In this document: positions 6,539-8,092 of the stretch, piece by piece
How the letters are laid out: every line of letters starts with the position of its first letter
How positions within the stretch are numbered: position 1 is the first letter of the stretch
Source: Muribaculaceae bacterium
Lineage (GTDB): Bacteria; Bacteroidota; Bacteroidia; Bacteroidales; Muribaculaceae
Assembly (NCBI GenBank): GCA_009775365.1
Contig: VSPM01000102.1
Coordinates: 1-8,092, forward strand
DNA: 8,092 nucleotides
Direction: 5' to 3'
Made by a program: the position numbers and the translations under genes
Notes under the pieces: model-generated
What the model was told of the DNA's origin: nothing
Database searches by the model: none
What the model saw: the letters and a program-made list of their open reading frames with translations, nothing else

Positions 6539-6552
6539 TCTGATGCGGCAAG
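6532..6552. repeat. Second, competing 7-bp inverted repeat
   Basis: CTTGCCG (6532-6538), part of the right arm of the larger stem-loop, also pairs with CGGCAAG (6546-6552) across a 7-base loop. The two hairpins cannot form at once. A weaker 6-bp pairing (TTGCTG at 6461-6466 with CGGCAA at 6481-6486, one G-T pair) uses the same word, so CGGCAA occurs three times within 72 bases. Confidence 0.6.
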
Positions 6553-6575
6553 CCGACTGTCATCACACATTATCC

Positions 6576-8092
6576 CTATCTTCTCATTCCCCTGCTTTTC
6601 TTCGGAGGTTCCTGAGTCTGTCCTATATCCGGCTTTTGTGTCTGCTGCTTCCTTTTCTCTTCCTCCTGACGCTGCTTCAGCCCAAGTGCTGCCGCTACCT
6701 TAGCCCAGATTTCACGGAAAAAATCCGCGATGCGCTTGCCACAGATGGATATAAAGGAGTCCTTTCCCTCGCCTTCGACCTTTATCTCTGTATCCTGACA
6801 GTATTCATCCGGAATACGTTTCCTTGTTGCCGGATCGGTGAACGCATACGGCTTCAGACGAAGCACACCTCCATCGAGGATGCAATCCTGCCATTCGGGA
6901 TTGGTTATCTGTATCGAAACCATTTCCCTGATCAGCCGGGCTTCATCGGGATGTCTGCGTTCGAGTGCGGTCTGAGAGCCGGACACTGTTTCCTTCAACT
7001 GTTGCAGTTCCCGTTCCGCCTTATCTCTTCCGGCTTTCTCCTGACGAGTGGCTGCGGCTGCTCTCTCCAGTGCGGTGGCGTTGCCGGACACGAGCAACTT
7101 CAGCTCCGCATTCTCCTTTGCAAGCCTCTCAACCTCTTTCTTGGCAAGGAAACTTATCGAGGCATTGTTTATCCTTTCCAATGCCTCCTTCTCCACCTTG
7201 GCTACCTCTTTCTCCCTGCTGTCCGCCACCTGAAGGAGACGGCCAGCGGACTCTATACGTCCCTCGGCATATTCCCCAGCTTCAGTATATGTGTCGAACC
7301 TGTCCTGAGCCTTCTCTATCAACGGAAGGAGTTTGTCAAGCTGTTGCTGTTGCCGGACTAACTCATTTTTCTTTTCAGCGAGTTCACCCCTCGTCTCGGT
7401 CAGTTCCTTTTCCTGCTCCCGGATCTGACTGTCCTTTTTAAGAATCTCCATGTTCTTCTCCTTCACCAGAGCCTCCTGTCCGGCGAGTTCCTTGAGTAAC
7501 TCATCCAGCCGTCCGCGTTGCAGCTCGTATTGCTCCTTATAATACTGGGCAAGATCCTTATGTTTTGCAGGGCTTCCTTCCTCACCTCTCTCCAGTCCGA
7601 AAGGAGCCATCGCAACAGCATACTCGGTCTGCCGTCTTTTCAGATCCCATTGGGTCATGACATCATCGGCACACAACCGCAAGGTCTCCACTGTCGCCTT
7701 TTTCTTGTAACGGCGTTTCTTCTTCGGGGCTTCCTCTCCGTTCTTCTCCGCTTTCTCCTTATCCTTGGCGGCTCTCTTTTTTGTAGTCCTCTGCTTCTTA
7801 CTCTCGCCGGACACGACAGGAACAAGTGAAATATGGAGGTGCGGTGTCTCCTCGTCCATGTGCAGAACCGCACTCACGATGTTCTCCTTGCCATGTTCCT
7901 TCTGCGCCCACTTAATAGACTCCCTGCACCATTCCATCAGTCTGCCCTGCTCGATGATCTCAGCCATGCCCTCGACCGATGCGCTCATGCGGATCTCGAT
8001 GCAGCATATCTGACCCTTCCGGATCTTGCGCTCGTATTCATTGCCGTCGGCATCCTTCTGATGACGGACAGCATCAAGCCTTTTCTCGATGG
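6576..8092 (-). CDS. MobV/Pre-type relaxase, N-terminus beyond the window
   Basis: The C-terminal 504 residues of a plasmid mobilization relaxase. The frame stays open to the window edge; the first ATG inside (7988) is internal, since family-like sequence continues upstream of it. The key motif HMDEETPHLH (7833-7862) is the HxDExxPHxH metal-binding motif III of the MobV/Pre family, which nicks DNA at oriT to start conjugative transfer. A very basic, low-complexity stretch rich in Lys/Arg/Glu follows at once (about 7700-7810). A long coiled coil, rich in Glu, Lys, Gln and Leu, spans roughly 6970-7545. The C-terminal part has a small possible domain and ends in a Gln/Lys/Pro-rich tail. The N-terminal motifs and the oriT, normally upstream of the gene, would lie past 8092. 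It indicates a mobilizable plasmid or integrated element. Confidence 0.9.
   Translation of the reverse strand, partial: IEKRLDAVRHQKDADGNEYERKIRKGQICCIEIRMSASVEGMAEIIEQGRLMEWCRESIKWAQKEHGKENIVSAVLHMDEETPHLHISLVPVVSGESKKQRTTKKRAAKDKEKAEKNGEEAPKKKRRYKKKATVETLRLCADDVMTQWDLKRRQTEYAVAMAPFGLERGEEGSPAKHKDLAQYYKEQYELQRGRLDELLKELAGQEALVKEKNMEILKKDSQIREQEKELTETRGELAEKKNELVRQQQQLDKLLPLIEKAQDRFDTYTEAGEYAEGRIESAGRLLQVADSREKEVAKVEKEALERINNASISFLAKKEVERLAKENAELKLLVSGNATALERAAAATRQEKAGRDKAERELQQLKETVSGSQTALERRHPDEARLIREMVSIQITNPEWQDCILDGGVLRLKPYAFTDPATRKRIPDEYCQDTEIKVEGEGKDSFISICGKRIADFFREIWAKVAAALGLKQRQEEEKRKQQTQKPDIGQTQEPPKKSRGMRR

Noticed and set aside
6498..7361. 287-codon open frame on the plus strand
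   Set aside because: It lies antisense to the relaxase coiled-coil region. Its translation is a Cys/Leu/Phe-rich mixture without motifs, while the minus strand encodes a clear MobV protein.
6965..7441. 158-codon open frame on the plus strand
   Set aside because: Antisense shadow of the relaxase gene with a Pro/Ser-rich translation typical of a GC-rich complement.

Overview
The window looks like DNA from the phylum Bacteroidota (Bacteroidales-like). Three intergenic sites match the Bacteroidota housekeeping promoter (TTTG, about 19 bp, then TAnnTTTG). The genes lack clear Shine-Dalgarno sequences, and the first two large genes encode an outer-membrane beta-barrel protein with an N-terminal regulatory-like domain and a transglutaminase-like lipoprotein, both typical of the phylum. 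By eye the DNA is AT-rich up to about 5890 and clearly richer in GC from there to the end.

Layout: (1) 1-168 is a leader with a promoter and a candidate small ORF with evenly spaced cysteines. (2) 169-2511 (+) is a TonB-receptor-like outer-membrane protein; its signal-peptide region contains a 21-bp hairpin. (3) 2556-3881 (-) is a predicted lipoprotein with a transglutaminase-like fold, convergent with the barrel gene. (4) 3882-4181 is a divergent intergenic region with two back-to-back promoters and an inverted repeat. (5) 4182-5881 (+) is a translationally coupled pair (ATGA overlap): an ABC/OLD-type AAA ATPase and a small protein with PD-(D/E)XK nuclease hallmarks. This is the best candidate for an undescribed, probably anti-phage or anti-plasmid, system. 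(6) 5891-6454 (+) is a small serine recombinase starting 9 bases after the nuclease gene, at the composition change. (7) 6455-6575 holds a perfect 14-bp stem-loop and a competing shorter one. (8) 6576 to the right edge (-) is the C-terminal part of a MobV/Pre-type relaxase.

My reading is that the right part is a mobilization/recombination module of a plasmid or integrated mobilizable element, and that the ATPase-nuclease pair is accessory cargo next to it. The recombinase lies downstream on the same strand and may be read from the ATPase promoter. Whether the barrel protein and lipoprotein belong to the same element or to the host chromosome cannot be decided from this window. No tRNA, rRNA, CRISPR array or insertion sequence was seen.
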